Assembly (NCBI GenBank): GCA_963728765.1
Contig: CAVSKX010000005.1
Coordinates: 248,001 to 312,000, forward strand
From: AC-32 sp963728765
GTDB taxonomy: Bacteria > Actinomycetota > Thermoleophilia > Gaiellales > Gaiellaceae
Direction of reading: 5' to 3'
DNA: 64,000 bases
The notes under the pieces were generated by a model, which made no database searches, had not been told where the DNA came from, and saw only the letters and a program-made list of their open reading frames with translations. A program made the position numbers and the translations under genes. Below are positions 1 to 10,061 of the stretch, in pieces. Positions within the stretch are counted from its first letter, which is position 1. Every line of letters starts with the position of its first letter.

Positions 1-310
1 CGTGAAAAACCCCACGCAGCCTCGGCTTCACCGGTTTGGCCGGGCGAACCACGAACCCAAGCTTAAGCCTGGTCGGCTTTCGAGGTGGTGAACCGGCAGG
101 ACCTCGTCGCGAACGAGGATGACGAGGCCATTCCCGCCTTTCCGGCTCGTCGGCGACCCGACTCCTGAGCAGTGGGATGTGATCGCGATCGTCCCAGGGG
201 GCCCGAAGTAGCCGCGATACGCTGGTATCACCGGGCCGATGGCACGGCCTGAAGCCCGCGGAGCACTATGGTCTGACAGATTTCATGCGCGGCCGGCGGA
301 GGGATGCGCC
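1..310. other. gene-poor left edge, nothing assignable
   Basis: No reading frame here has a recognisable product. Short open stretches exist on both strands, for example a minus-strand frame at 28-231 and plus-strand pieces that change frame near 90-230. Some look protein-like but are broken by stops and do not match a family I know. The region may hold the remains of a decayed gene or only the spacer after the minus-strand operon that ends at 311. Confidence 0.4.
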
Positions 311-1324
311 TCAGCGGGGCGCGTAGGCGCCTCTGTTTGCAGCCCGCATGGACGAGACGTAGCCTGCGCGCTCATACGCGGCGCGATCGCTGGGGGTCGG
401 CACCGCGAGCATGCCGCGTAGGTCGTCGACTGATCGAAAACCCTTGCGGTCCATCCAGGCGGAGAGCCCCTCCAGTAGCGTCGTCGCGTGTTCGGGGCCG
501 TGCCGAAGGAGCGCGGAGGTGGTCATCACGACGTCGGCGCCGGCGAGCAGATAGCGCGCGACGTCGGCGGAGTCCTCGACCCCGGTAGTGGCGGCGAGTG
601 CGGCGCGCACCTTTCCGTGCAGGAGTGCGATCCAGGTGCGCGGCAGGCGGGCCTCGGCTGCGTGCGAAAGCGTCACCGTCGGCTCGATCGCGAGAGCCTC
701 GGGATCGACGTCCGGTTGCAGGAAGCGGTTGAAGAGGACAAGCGCGTCCGCTCCTTCCTCGTCGAGCCGTAGCGCTACCTCGCCGAAAGAGCTGAAGTAG
801 GGGCTCAGCTTGACCGCGACGGGCACCGTCACTGCGTTCTTGACGCGCCGGAGGATGTCGACGTGAAGCTGCTCGACGTCGGTGCCGGTCATCTCCGGGT
901 CGCCCGGGAGGTAGTAGATGTTCAGTTCGATCGCTGCGGCGCCGGCGTCCTCCATCGCACGGGCGTAGTCGGTCCACCCTTCGGGTGAGACGCCGTTCAG
1001 GCTCGCGATCACCGGGATGTCGACGGTCGCGGCGGCACGCTCGAGGAGGCTCAGGTAGCGGGTGGGGCCGGCGTCGTTCTTGGCGATTGCCGGCATGTAG
1101 TCAAGCGCCTCGGGGAAGCTCTCGGCGGGGCCGTCGACGATCAGCTCGCGGCGGGCTTCCTCCTCGCGGAGCTGCTCCTCGAAGAGCGAGAACAGCACGA
1201 TCGCACCGACGCCCACATCCGCGAGACGCCGAACGCCGTCGAGCGTGTACGACAGCGGTGACGCGGACGCCACGAGTGGGTTCCGCAGCGCAAGGCCCAT
1301 ATAGCTGGTCGCGAGCTCGGTCAC
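311..1324 (-). CDS. dihydroorotate dehydrogenase-like FMN protein
   Basis: The 337-residue product has the TIM-barrel layout of the PyrD family. An N-terminal NPLVASASPLS strand is followed by SLNGVSPEGW, IELNIYYLPGDPE, VAVKLSPYFSSF and ALVLFNRF, which line the FMN site in the family. The classical catalytic loop of biosynthetic DHODs is not obvious, so a role in pyrimidine synthesis is doubtful. It is the last gene of a three-gene operon behind a GltD-like flavoprotein and pyruvate:ferredoxin oxidoreductase. Its GTG start overlaps the nifJ stop (GTGA), which implies translational coupling. An electron-transfer role with those partners is inference. The GltD-like plus DHOD-like pair recalls PreT/PreA, but the ferredoxin tail of PreA is missing here. 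Confidence 0.85.
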   Translation of the reverse strand: MTELATSYMGLALRNPLVASASPLSYTLDGVRRLADVGVGAIVLFSLFEEQLREEEARRELIVDGPAESFPEALDYMPAIAKNDAGPTRYLSLLERAAATVDIPVIASLNGVSPEGWTDYARAMEDAGAAAIELNIYYLPGDPEMTGTDVEQLHVDILRRVKNAVTVPVAVKLSPYFSSFGEVALRLDEEGADALVLFNRFLQPDVDPEALAIEPTVTLSHAAEARLPRTWIALLHGKVRAALAATTGVEDSADVARYLLAGADVVMTTSALLRHGPEHATTLLEGLSAWMDRKGFRSVDDLRGMLAVPTPSDRAAYERAGYVSSMRAANRGAYAPR

Positions 1325-4161
1325 GGATCCTTGCGTGCGCTTTCGGGGAAGCCGGCCGCGTTGCGCGTCGCCATCTCCTCGTATGTCTGCCAGCGCAGGT
1401 CGGACGCGTGCTGGGCGAGCGCCAACAGCCGCTCGGCCTCCGCCGGCGCGGCATTGGCGAGTGCCCGGAAACGGAGCTCGCCCTTCCTGAAGTCGGCGAG
1501 TCGCAGCCGCGGTCGTGGGGAGTCGAGCAGGAAGGGGTTGCCGTCCGCGGCACGAGCTGCCGGGTCGTAGCGGATCAGCGGCCAGTGGCCGCTGGCCACG
1601 GCGCGATACTGCTGGTCGATGCCGTCGCGCATGTCGTAGCCGTGCGCGATGCAGTGGCTGTAGGCGATCACGAGCGACGGTCCGTTGTACGCCTCCGCTT
1701 CGCGGAAAGCTGTAAGCGTTTGCTGGGGGTCGGCACCCATCGCCACGCGTGCGACGTAGACGTTTGCGAGCGCGATCGCCTGCAGGGCCAGATCCTTGGT
1801 CGGCATGGTCTTGCCCGCAGCGGCGAACTTCGCGACGGCGCCGAGCGGTGTCGCCTTCGACATCTGCCCGCCGGTGTTGGAATAGACCTCCGTGTCGAGC
1901 ACGAGCACGTTGACGTTAGCCCCGCTCGCGAGCACATGATCAAGGCCGCCGGAGCCGATGTCGTAGGCCCAGCCGTCGCCGCCGACGATCCAGACGCTGC
2001 GTCGAACGAGATGGTCGAAAACGCTGCGCAAGTCCTCAGCCGCCGGTGTGTCCAGCCGCGCGAGGCGCTGCTCGAGCTCGGCCAGCCGTTCGCGCTGCTC
2101 CCGCAGCTCCGATTCGCGCAGCTGCGGCGCCTCCAGAATCTCGTCGACAAGGTCCGCGCCCAACTGGCCGCGAAGCTCCGCGAGCCGACGGCGCGCGAGC
2201 TCCGTCTGACGGTCGGCGGCGAGACGGAGCCCGAGCCCGAACTCGGCGTTGTCTTCGAACAGCGAGTTCGACCAGGCCGGTCCGCGCCCGTCCGCGCCGG
2301 TCGTCCAAGGTGTGGTCGGAAGGTTGCCGCCGTAGATCGACGAGCAGCCGGTCGCATTGGCGATCGTCAGGCGGTCGCCGAACAACTGTGAGAGCAGCTT
2401 CAGGTACGGCGTCTCGCCGCACCCGGCGCAGGCGCCTGAGAACTCGAACAGGGGCTCGAGGAACTGGGTTCCGCGCACGGTGCCGAAATCGACGCGCGAA
2501 CGGTCCGCGGCCGGCAGGCGCTCGAAGAACTCGATGTTCCTGCGCTCGCTCGTGAGCAGCGGTTCGCGCGCGTCCAGGTTGATCGCCTTCCGCACCGGAT
2601 CGCCGCCACCCGAGACGGGGCACGCCTCGACGCAGAGCCCGCAGCCCGTGCAGTCCTCGACGTAGACCTGCAGCGTGTAGCGCGTGTCCGGAAGGCCCGG
2701 GCCGGTGAGAAGCGCCGACCTGAAGCCCTCCGGCGCACCGTCCAGCCGCGATGGGTGGTAGTAGCGCGAGCGGATGACGCTGTGCGGGCAGACGAAGCTG
2801 CAATTGCCGCACTGGATGCACAGTTCCGCGTCCCAGACGGCCACCTGGTCGGAGATGTTCCGTTTCTCATAGCGGGTCGTGCCGCTCGGGTAGGTGCCGT
2901 CGGCGGGGAGTGCGCTCACCGGCAGCTCGTCTCCGCGGCCCGCCATCATCGCGGCAGTCACCGTGCGCACGAACTCAGGCGCATCGGACGGAACCAGCTG
3001 CGGCGGCCGGCGCGTCGCCGTCACGCGGTCGGGAAGCTCGACCCGGTGGAGGCCCTCGAGGGCGTGGTCGACCGCGGCCTGATTGCGTCTGACGACCTCG
3101 GCGCCGCGACGACCATACGTCTTCGCGATCGCCGCTTTGATCCGCTCGACCGCCTGCTCGGCCTCGAGGATGCCCGAGATGGCGAAGAAGCACGTCTGCA
3201 GCACCGTGTTGACCCGGCCGGCGAGGCCCGCGTCGCGGGCGATCTGCCCGGCGTCGATGACGTAGAGCACGATCCCCTTCGCCAGGATCTGCTCTTGCAC
3301 CGGGCGTGAGAGAGCGTCCCAGACCCGATCCGGCGGATAGGAACAGTTGAGCAGCAGCGTCGCGCCCGGCGCCGCCCGCTCGAGCACCTCGGCCCGCTCG
3401 AGCAGGCCGAACTGGTGACAGCCGACGAAGCTCGCCTGCGATATGAGGTACGGGGCGCTGATCGGCCTGGGCCCGAACCGCAGGTGCGAGACGGTCTGCG
3501 AGCCGGACTTCTTCGAGTCGTAGACGAAGTAGCCCTGCGCGTGCAAGCCCTCCTCGCCGAGGATCTTGATCGTGTTCTTGTTGGCGCCGACGGTGCCGTC
3601 GGAGCCGAGCCCGAAGAAGACGGCGCGGGTTGTCGCCGGCGACTCGATGTCGAGCGCGGCCTCGTAGGGCAGGCTCGTGCCGGAGACGTCGTCGGTGATT
3701 CCGACCGTGAACCGCCGCCGCGGCTGCGCGCGCGCCAGCTCCTCGAAGATCCCGGCCACCATCCCGGGGGTGAATTCCTTCGAGGAGAGGCCGTAGCGTC
3801 CGCCGACGACGGTGGGCATTTGCCCGCGCTCGCCCGCATCGGATGCCTCGGTCAGTGCAGCGAGCACGTCGAGGAACAGCGGCTCGCCGAACGAGCCGGG
3901 CTCCTTCGTGCGGTCGAGAACGGCGACCCGCCGTACGGTGTCCGGCAGGGCCGCCGTGAGCGCCTGCGCGGGGAACGGCCGGTACAGGCGCACCTGCGCC
4001 ACGCCGACGCGGTCGCCGCGTTCTTGGAGGTAGGAGACGGTCTCGCGCGCCGTCTCGCCGCCTGAGCCCATCATCACGACCACGCGCTCGGCCTCGGGAT
4101 GTCCGCTGTAGTCGACCAGCCCGTAGCGGCGGCCGGTGTGTCGAGCGAGCTCGTCCATCAC
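1321..4161 (-). CDS. nifJ: pyruvate:ferredoxin (flavodoxin) oxidoreductase, C-terminal 946 residues, frameshifted from its N-terminus
   Basis: This frame carries most of NifJ, which oxidises pyruvate to acetyl-CoA with ferredoxin or flavodoxin as electron acceptor. Visible parts in order are domain II (MMGSGGETARE), the gamma-type domain (FFGLGSDGTVGANKN), two [4Fe-4S] clusters (CIQCGNCSFVCP and CTGCGLCVEACPV), and the thiamine-diphosphate domain (CAGCGETPYLKLL, NATGCSSIYGGNLP, DTEVYSNTGGQMSKA). Domain I lies upstream in another frame (4162-4888). Joined, they give about 1187 residues, the usual NifJ length. The displayed start is a GTG with no Shine-Dalgarno sequence and sits in mid-protein, so it is probably not a true start. 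The stop overlaps the DHOD-like gene. Catalytic residues look intact, so a sequencing error or recoding is as likely as decay. Confidence 0.88.
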   Translation of the reverse strand: MMDELARHTGRRYGLVDYSGHPEAERVVVMMGSGGETARETVSYLQERGDRVGVAQVRLYRPFPAQALTAALPDTVRRVAVLDRTKEPGSFGEPLFLDVLAALTEASDAGERGQMPTVVGGRYGLSSKEFTPGMVAGIFEELARAQPRRRFTVGITDDVSGTSLPYEAALDIESPATTRAVFFGLGSDGTVGANKNTIKILGEEGLHAQGYFVYDSKKSGSQTVSHLRFGPRPISAPYLISQASFVGCHQFGLLERAEVLERAAPGATLLLNCSYPPDRVWDALSRPVQEQILAKGIVLYVIDAGQIARDAGLAGRVNTVLQTCFFAISGILEAEQAVERIKAAIAKTYGRRGAEVVRRNQAAVDHALEGLHRVELPDRVTATRRPPQLVPSDAPEFVRTVTAAMMAGRGDELPVSALPADGTYPSGTTRYEKRNISDQVAVWDAELCIQCGNCSFVCPHSVIRSRYYHPSRLDGAPEGFRSALLTGPGLPDTRYTLQVYVEDCTGCGLCVEACPVSGGGDPVRKAINLDAREPLLTSERRNIEFFERLPAADRSRVDFGTVRGTQFLEPLFEFSGACAGCGETPYLKLLSQLFGDRLTIANATGCSSIYGGNLPTTPWTTGADGRGPAWSNSLFEDNAEFGLGLRLAADRQTELARRRLAELRGQLGADLVDEILEAPQLRESELREQRERLAELEQRLARLDTPAAEDLRSVFDHLVRRSVWIVGGDGWAYDIGSGGLDHVLASGANVNVLVLDTEVYSNTGGQMSKATPLGAVAKFAAAGKTMPTKDLALQAIALANVYVARVAMGADPQQTLTAFREAEAYNGPSLVIAYSHCIAHGYDMRDGIDQQYRAVASGHWPLIRYDPAARAADGNPFLLDSPRPRLRLADFRKGELRFRALANAAPAEAERLLALAQHASDLRWQTYEEMATRNAAGFPESARKDP

Positions 4162-4887
<726 letters not shown>

Positions 4888-4888
<1 letters not shown>

Positions 4889-6594
4889 CAGCCGGGTTCC
4901 GCGATCATCTCGATCGAGTGCACGGGGCACTGCTCGAAGCAGGCCCGGCAGCCGGTGCACCGGTCGTAGTCGAAGCGATAGCGCAACCCAGGACCGAGCT
5001 TGATCACCGCGTCCTCCGGGCAGGCTCCCAGGCAGCCGTCGCACTCGCAGCAGTTGCCGCACGACAGGCACCGGCGAGCTTCGAAGACCGCGTCCTCGGA
5101 CGGCAGCGCGCCGACCACCTCGGCGAAGTCACCGACACGCTCGGACGGCTCGAGCTCGGGCTGCCGCTGCCGCAGCGCGTCGCCGAAGTACCACAGGTTC
5201 AGCATCTCCAAGCCGACCGGCGGATGCTTCGGCGGACGCTCCAATTCGACGCCGCGGAGCCAGGCGTCTATCTCGCGCGCCGCCCGCTTCCCGTGCCCGA
5301 CGCCGACGGTCACCGTGCGCTCGGCCGGGACCATGTCTCCGCCCGCGAAGACGCCGGGGGAGCCGGTCATCAGCGACGAGGAGACACGCACTGTCCCGTC
5401 GCGCTCGAACTCCACCCCGGGGACCTTGCGCAAGAAGGCGGTGTCACTCTCCTGCCCGAGCGCGAGGATCACCATGTCCGCGGACAGCGTCTCGAAGCGT
5501 CCGGTCGGCTGCGGGAACCCGGATTCGTCGAGGTCCATTACCTCGACCTGCAGCTGCTCACCCTCGAAGGTCTTGATCGTTCGCAGCCAGTTCATCCGCA
5601 CCCCCTCCCGCTCGGCGTCCTGTGCCTCTTCCTCGTGCGCGGGCATCTGCCCCCGTGTGCGGCGGTAGACGATCACCGCCTCCTCGGCTCCCAGGCGCCG
5701 CGCCGTCCGCGCTGCGTCCAGGGCGGTGTTCCCGCCGCCGTAGACGGCCACCCGACGACCGACCACCGGCGCCTCCCCGGACGCGACTCCGCGCAGGAAC
5801 GACACGGCGTCGACCATCGGCCCCGCATCCATTGCGGGTATCTCGACGCGCTTCGACAGGTGGGCGCCGACGGCGACGAACACCGCCTCGAATTCGCCCT
5901 CGCGGAGTTCGGCCTCGAGATCGGAGACGCGGTGGTTGCAGCTGAACTGAACGCCAAGCCGCGCTATTCGATCGATCTCGTCGTCGAGCACGTCGCGAGG
6001 CAGCCGGTAGGCCGGTATCCCGTAGCGCATCATCCCGCCCGGCTCCGCGCCGGCGTCGCGAATCTCGACCGCATGGCCGAGACGCGCAAGGTGGTAGGCG
6101 GCCGAGAGCCCGCTCGGCCCCCCGCCGATCACGAGCACCCGCCGCCCGCTCGGCGCCGCGGGCGGCTCGAACGACCAGCCACGCTCGCGCGCCAGATCGC
6201 CGAGGAAGCGCTCGACGGCGTGAATCGAGACGGCGCTGTCGAGCTGCGCGCGGTTGCAGCTCGTCTCGCACGGGTGGTAGCAGACCCGCCCGTGGATCGC
6301 GGCGAACGGATTGTCAGCGACCAGCACTCGCCACGCCCGCTCGTGCTCTCCCGCCTGCACGTGTGCCAGCCACCCCTGGATGTCCTCTCCGGCGGGACAT
6401 GCCGCGTTGCACGGCGGTAGGAGATCGACGTAGACGGGCCGCTCGGACCGAACCGGGCCGGCACGCGATCGCCCGTGCACAAGGTCAGGCAGCGGAGTGA
6501 TGTCCCGCGGCGAACCTCCCTTCCCGGCGGCTCGCGGCGCTGGCCGGCGCTCAGCTCGCTGGAACCGCCGCGGTGGCATCGACATGCCCGTCAA
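4888..6594 (-). CDS. GltD-like NAD(P)-dependent flavoprotein with terminal ferredoxin domain
   Basis: This 568-residue protein resembles the small subunit of glutamate synthase and related electron-transfer flavoproteins. An N-terminal cysteine region (CNAACPAGEDIQGWL, CYHPCETSCNR) should bind iron-sulfur clusters. A FAD Rossmann motif (VLVIGGGPSGLSAAYHLA) and a second dinucleotide motif (VAVYGGGNTALDAARTA) follow. The C-terminus has two more cysteine groups (CLSCGNCCECDGCLGACP and CTGCRACFEQCPV). It is the first gene of the operon with nifJ and the DHOD-like gene, overlapping nifJ by one base (TGATG). The likely role, by inference, is to pass electrons between NAD(P)H and the ferredoxin pool used by the oxidoreductase. 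No glutamate synthase large subunit is adjacent. Confidence 0.87.
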
Positions 6595-6906
6595 TCTACG
6601 CCTGATGGCACGCTTCCGTGACTCCAGTTGCGGGACGGCCGGTTGGACGGCCAGCCAGTCGCCGAGGCGCAGCTTGTCCGGCCGGTCCCAGCGCGGGTAC
6701 TGCGCCGAGCAGCTTCATCGTCCCGGAAGAATGATCGAGGTGTTCCACGTGATCGGACCGATGACTTCCTCGGTCATGCGGGCGTCGCCGACACCGAGGC
6801 AGAAACCCGTCCGACGCCTTCACTAAGTTAGCGTGGTTGCCCGTGCGAGCATGGGCACCCAAAACCACGGCTGATCACGCGAAGGGGATGTAGCGGGAGC
6901 CCGGGG
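6595..6906. other. divergent intergenic region, no gene recognised
   Basis: This 312-bp gap separates the divergent nifJ operon and the methyltransferase gene. Short frames occur on both strands. One minus-strand frame starting MTEEVIGPITWNTS is interrupted by TGA and then continues with protein-like sequence up to the flavoprotein gene. It has no recognisable family, so I do not call it. Promoters for both flanking genes should lie here, but I see no convincing -35/-10 pair. Confidence 0.4.
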
Positions 6907-8571
6907 ATGGTCGACCCGGACGCGTTCAACACCTTCGAGGCGGCAGGCTGGGAAGAGAAGGCGGTCGCGTACGAGGGGGTCTTCGGGTCGCTCACGGGCC
7001 AGGCGATCGAGCCGCTGCTCGACGCCGCGTCCGTGGGTGCGGGAACACGGGTGCTCGACGTGGCCACCGGCCCCGGGCACGTCGCGGGCCACGCATCCAG
7101 GCGAGGAGCCCTGGCCGTGGGCGTGGACATCGCGCGGGCGATGGTCGAGCTCGCCGGCGAGCTCCACCCGGGGCTCGACTTCCGCCAGGCGGACGCGCAT
7201 GCGCTTCCTTTCGAGGACGCGTGCTTCGACGCCGTCGTCGGGAACTTCGCGATCCTCCACCTCGGGCGCCCGGAGCACGCGGTGGCGGAGTTCGTGCGGA
7301 TGATCGTTCCCGGCGGCGCGCTCGCGCTGACGGTGTGGGACTTGCCGGTGCGGATGCGAATCGTCGGCGTGTTGGTCGAGGCGGTGCACGAGGTGGGAGC
7401 GACGCCGCCCGAGGATCTGCCCGCCGGGCCCGACTTCTTTCGCTTCTCGGCCGACGACGAGCTCGACGCGCTCCTGCGCGACGGAGGGCTCGAGGAGCGC
7501 CGGGTTGAGACGATCGCTTTCACCCACCACATGCGGACTGCAGACGAGATCTGGGACGGGCTGACGGGCGCGACCGTGCGCATGTCCGCGCTGGTGACGG
7601 CGCAGCCGGAGGACACGCGACAGCGGATTCGCGAGGCGTTCGACCGTCGCCTGGAGGACTACCGAACAGCCGACGGCTTCGAGCTCCCGGTCTCGGTCAA
7701 GCTGGCTTCAGGCCGGAAGCCCGCCCAGCACGGGTTAGCCTCTACTCCGACCGGATCGAAAAAGGAGGGGCCCGCGATGGCCACGACGACCACGACGACG
7801 ACCACCACGATGCCGACGTTGTCCGACGACCAGCTTGTCGAGTTGCTGCCGCTGATCCAGGAGTCCGACAGCGTGGAACTGAAGCTGACGGTGCCCGAGC
7901 TTCACCATCGCTCGACTGCCCAGGCGCTCGGCCTTGACCCGCTGGAGGGTCAGATCCGCCAGGTCGTCTTCTTCGACACGCCGAAGCTCGCGCTCGACAA
8001 GAAAGGCCTGGTCGTGCGCGCACGGCGAATCCAGGGCAAGGGCGACGACTCGGTGGTGAAGCTGCGGCCGGTGGTGCCCCACGAGCTCCCCGGACCACTG
8101 CGCAGCTCGCCTGCCTTTCGGGTCGAGGTCGACGCCATGCCGGGAGGCTTCGTGTGCTCGGGCGCGTTGAAGCGGACGCTCGACCCGGATGCCGTCAAGA
8201 AGGCGCTCGCGGGCAAGCGCCCCCTCCGCAAGCTCTTCTCCAAGGAGCAGCGGGCCCTGTTCGCTGAGCACGCCCCTGAGGGGCTCGAGCTCGACGACCT
8301 GGTGGTGCTCGGCCCGATCCACGTGCTCAAGCTCCGCTTCACGCCAAAGGAGCTGGGGCGCCGCTTCGCCGCGGAGATGTGGTTCTACCCGGACGGCTCG
8401 CGCGTGCTCGAGCTCTCGACCCGCTGCGACACGAGCGAGGCGTTCGAGGTCGCGGCGGAGTCGCGCGCCTTCCTGGCCGCGAGCGGTGTGGACCTCTCGG
8501 GCGAGCAGGAGACGAAGACGCGCAAGGCGCTCGGCTACTTCGCCAGGAACCGCGCGGACACGACGGAGTGA
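6907..8571 (+). CDS. SAM-dependent methyltransferase reading in frame into a CYTH protein
   Basis: The first 275 or so residues are a class I methyltransferase of the UbiE/Methyltransf_11 type. The SAM motif VLDVATGPGHVAGHA is followed by the acidic strand end (VGVDIARAM) and the QADAHALPFEDACFD and EFVRMIVPGGALAL segments. The substrate is unknown. The methyltransferase part seems to end near VSVKLASGRKP, but no stop codon follows. The frame runs straight into the CYTH protein whose own ATG and strong Shine-Dalgarno lie at 7761-7779. The predicted full product is 554 residues. A lost stop codon making a fusion is the simplest reading. Separate translation of the second part is still likely. 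Confidence 0.75.
   Translation: MVDPDAFNTFEAAGWEEKAVAYEGVFGSLTGQAIEPLLDAASVGAGTRVLDVATGPGHVAGHASRRGALAVGVDIARAMVELAGELHPGLDFRQADAHALPFEDACFDAVVGNFAILHLGRPEHAVAEFVRMIVPGGALALTVWDLPVRMRIVGVLVEAVHEVGATPPEDLPAGPDFFRFSADDELDALLRDGGLEERRVETIAFTHHMRTADEIWDGLTGATVRMSALVTAQPEDTRQRIREAFDRRLEDYRTADGFELPVSVKLASGRKPAQHGLASTPTGSKKEGPAMATTTTTTTTTMPTLSDDQLVELLPLIQESDSVELKLTVPELHHRSTAQALGLDPLEGQIRQVVFFDTPKLALDKKGLVVRARRIQGKGDDSVVKLRPVVPHELPGPLRSSPAFRVEVDAMPGGFVCSGALKRTLDPDAVKKALAGKRPLRKLFSKEQRALFAEHAPEGLELDDLVVLGPIHVLKLRFTPKELGRRFAAEMWFYPDGSRVLELSTRCDTSEAFEVAAESRAFLAASGVDLSGEQETKTRKALGYFARNRADTTE
7777..8571 (+). CDS. CYTH-domain protein with polythreonine N-terminus (internal start of the fused frame)
   Basis: An ATG at 7777 is preceded by AAAGGAGGGG seven bases upstream, the best ribosome-binding site in the area, so this 264-residue protein is probably made on its own. 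It starts with nine consecutive Thr residues. The CYTH fold (adenylate cyclase CyaB / thiamine triphosphatase / triphosphate tunnel) is visible in ELKLTVPE, FFDTPKLALDKKGLVVRARR and DSVVKLRPVV, with the usual basic and acidic tunnel residues. Such enzymes act on triphosphates or polyphosphate; the substrate here is unknown. The stop overlaps the GTG of the CYTH-Ppx gene (GTGA), which points to coupled expression and related substrates. Confidence 0.8.
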   Translation: MATTTTTTTTTMPTLSDDQLVELLPLIQESDSVELKLTVPELHHRSTAQALGLDPLEGQIRQVVFFDTPKLALDKKGLVVRARRIQGKGDDSVVKLRPVVPHELPGPLRSSPAFRVEVDAMPGGFVCSGALKRTLDPDAVKKALAGKRPLRKLFSKEQRALFAEHAPEGLELDDLVVLGPIHVLKLRFTPKELGRRFAAEMWFYPDGSRVLELSTRCDTSEAFEVAAESRAFLAASGVDLSGEQETKTRKALGYFARNRADTTE

Positions 8572-10061
8572 GCGCAGAGGTCGTCCCGCGCTGGGAGTGG
8601 CGGACCTTCGGCGACGACCTCGGAGAGGCCGAGCGGTGGTTCGCGGCGCGCGAGTCCGAGCGCGCCCAGGAGAGCGACGAGACGTACCTGCTTTCGAGCG
8701 AGAGCGATGCCTCGGTCAAGGTCCGCGGCGGGCAGCTGGACGTGAAGCGCCGCGAGCGGGTCGACGACGACGGGCTCGAGCAGTGGCGGCCCGTGTTGAA
8801 GGCCTCGTTCCCGCTGTCGCCCGCCGATGTCGGGACGGCGCTGGAGGCGCTCGGCGTGGACGCGCCTCTGCCGGAGGGCGAATACGCGCAGGAGCGGCTC
8901 ATGGGCGAGGTCGTCGCGCGGAGCCCTGACTTGGTCGCGCTGGACGTGCACAAGCGGCGTGAGCACTACACCGTCGGCGGAGCGATGGCCGAGCTGTCCG
9001 AGGTGCGTACCGAACATGGCTCGAGGCGGACGATCGCCGTCGAGTCGGAGGAGCCCGCGAAGGTCGTCGCGGCGGTCCGCGAGCTCGGCCTGAGCTCCGC
9101 GCACAACGTCAATATGGCGCGCGGCCTCAAGGCTCTCGCCGGGTTCGACGAGCGGCGCTACGCCGTCGTCGACGTCGGCACGAACTCGGTCAAGCTCTTC
9201 GTCGCCGAGCGCAGCGCCGACGGCGAGTGGACAACACTCGTCGACCGCTCCGAGATCACCAGGCTGGGCGAAGGGCTCGCCGAGACCGGCCGGTTGAACG
9301 ACGAGGCGGCCGCGCGCACACTCGAGGCGCTCACGCCCATGGCCGAGGAGGCGCGGCGACTAGGCGCTGAGTCGATCGCCGCCGTCGGGACGGCGGGCCT
9401 GCGGATCGCGGCCGACCGCGAGCGCTTCGTCGCGGCAGTCCGCGAGCAGGCCGGGCTCGACCTGGAGGTCATCTCCGGAGAGGAGGAGAGCCGCCTTGCG
9501 TACCTGGCGGCCAAGGCGAGCGTCGGGGTGGATGATGGCGCGCTCGTCGTGTTCGACACGGGCGGCGGCAGCTCCCAGTTCACCTTCGGCCACGGCGATC
9601 ACGTCGACGAGCGCTTCAGCGTCGAGGTCGGGGCCGTGCGCTTCACCGAGCGCTTCGGCCTCGATGAGGAGGTCGACGAACAGACGGTCGTGGCCGCGCG
9701 CGAGGCGATCGCTGCGGACCTCTCGCGGCTCGACGGCCGGCCGGCTCCGGTCGGGCTGATCGGAATCGGCGGCGCCGTCACGAACCTCACCGCGGTCAAG
9801 CTCGAGCTGGCGGACTACAACGCCGACGCGGTGCGCGGCTCGGTGCTCGAGGCCGATGAGGTCGAACGGCAGATCGAGCTCTACCGGACGCGTTCGGCCG
9901 ACCAGCGGCGCGCGATCGTCGGCCTGCAGCCGAAGCGCGCCGAGGTGATCCTCGCGGGCGCCTGCATCGTCGGAACCGTGCTCCACAAGCTGGGCCGCGA
10001 CTCGCTGACCGCCAGCGACCGCGGCCTGCGGCACGGCCTCATGCTCGAGCGCTTCGGCTAG
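8568..10061 (+). CDS. CYTH-like domain fused to Ppx/GppA phosphatase
   Basis: The 497-residue product joins two polyphosphate-related folds. Residues 1 to about 195 are a second CYTH-like domain (WEWRTFGDDL, TYLLSSESDASVKVRGGQLD). From about 200 onward is an exopolyphosphatase/guanosine-pentaphosphatase domain of the actin-like ATPase superfamily, with phosphate-binding motifs VVDVGTNSVKLFVAE, VFDTGGGSSQFTF and GIGGAVTNLTAV. A start at GTG 8568 is chosen because it overlaps the previous stop and removes a basic N-terminal extension with no match. With the preceding CYTH gene it forms a compact unit for hydrolysis or sensing of polyphosphate or (p)ppGpp. Which of these is the substrate cannot be told from sequence. 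Its stop overlaps that of the convergent membrane-protein gene. Confidence 0.85.
   Translation: MSAEVVPRWEWRTFGDDLGEAERWFAARESERAQESDETYLLSSESDASVKVRGGQLDVKRRERVDDDGLEQWRPVLKASFPLSPADVGTALEALGVDAPLPEGEYAQERLMGEVVARSPDLVALDVHKRREHYTVGGAMAELSEVRTEHGSRRTIAVESEEPAKVVAAVRELGLSSAHNVNMARGLKALAGFDERRYAVVDVGTNSVKLFVAERSADGEWTTLVDRSEITRLGEGLAETGRLNDEAAARTLEALTPMAEEARRLGAESIAAVGTAGLRIAADRERFVAAVREQAGLDLEVISGEEESRLAYLAAKASVGVDDGALVVFDTGGGSSQFTFGHGDHVDERFSVEVGAVRFTERFGLDEEVDEQTVVAAREAIAADLSRLDGRPAPVGLIGIGGAVTNLTAVKLELADYNADAVRGSVLEADEVERQIELYRTRSADQRRAIVGLQPKRAEVILAGACIVGTVLHKLGRDSLTASDRGLRHGLMLERFG

Noticed and set aside
28..231. 67-codon minus-strand frame at the left edge
   Set aside because: No start signal or family; competing plus-strand frames look equally protein-like, so no call can be supported.
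6595..6836. minus-strand frame MTEEVIGPITWNTS… with in-frame TGA as another selenoprotein
   Set aside because: No family match, no expected Cys position and no SECIS-like hairpin that I can see after the TGA.
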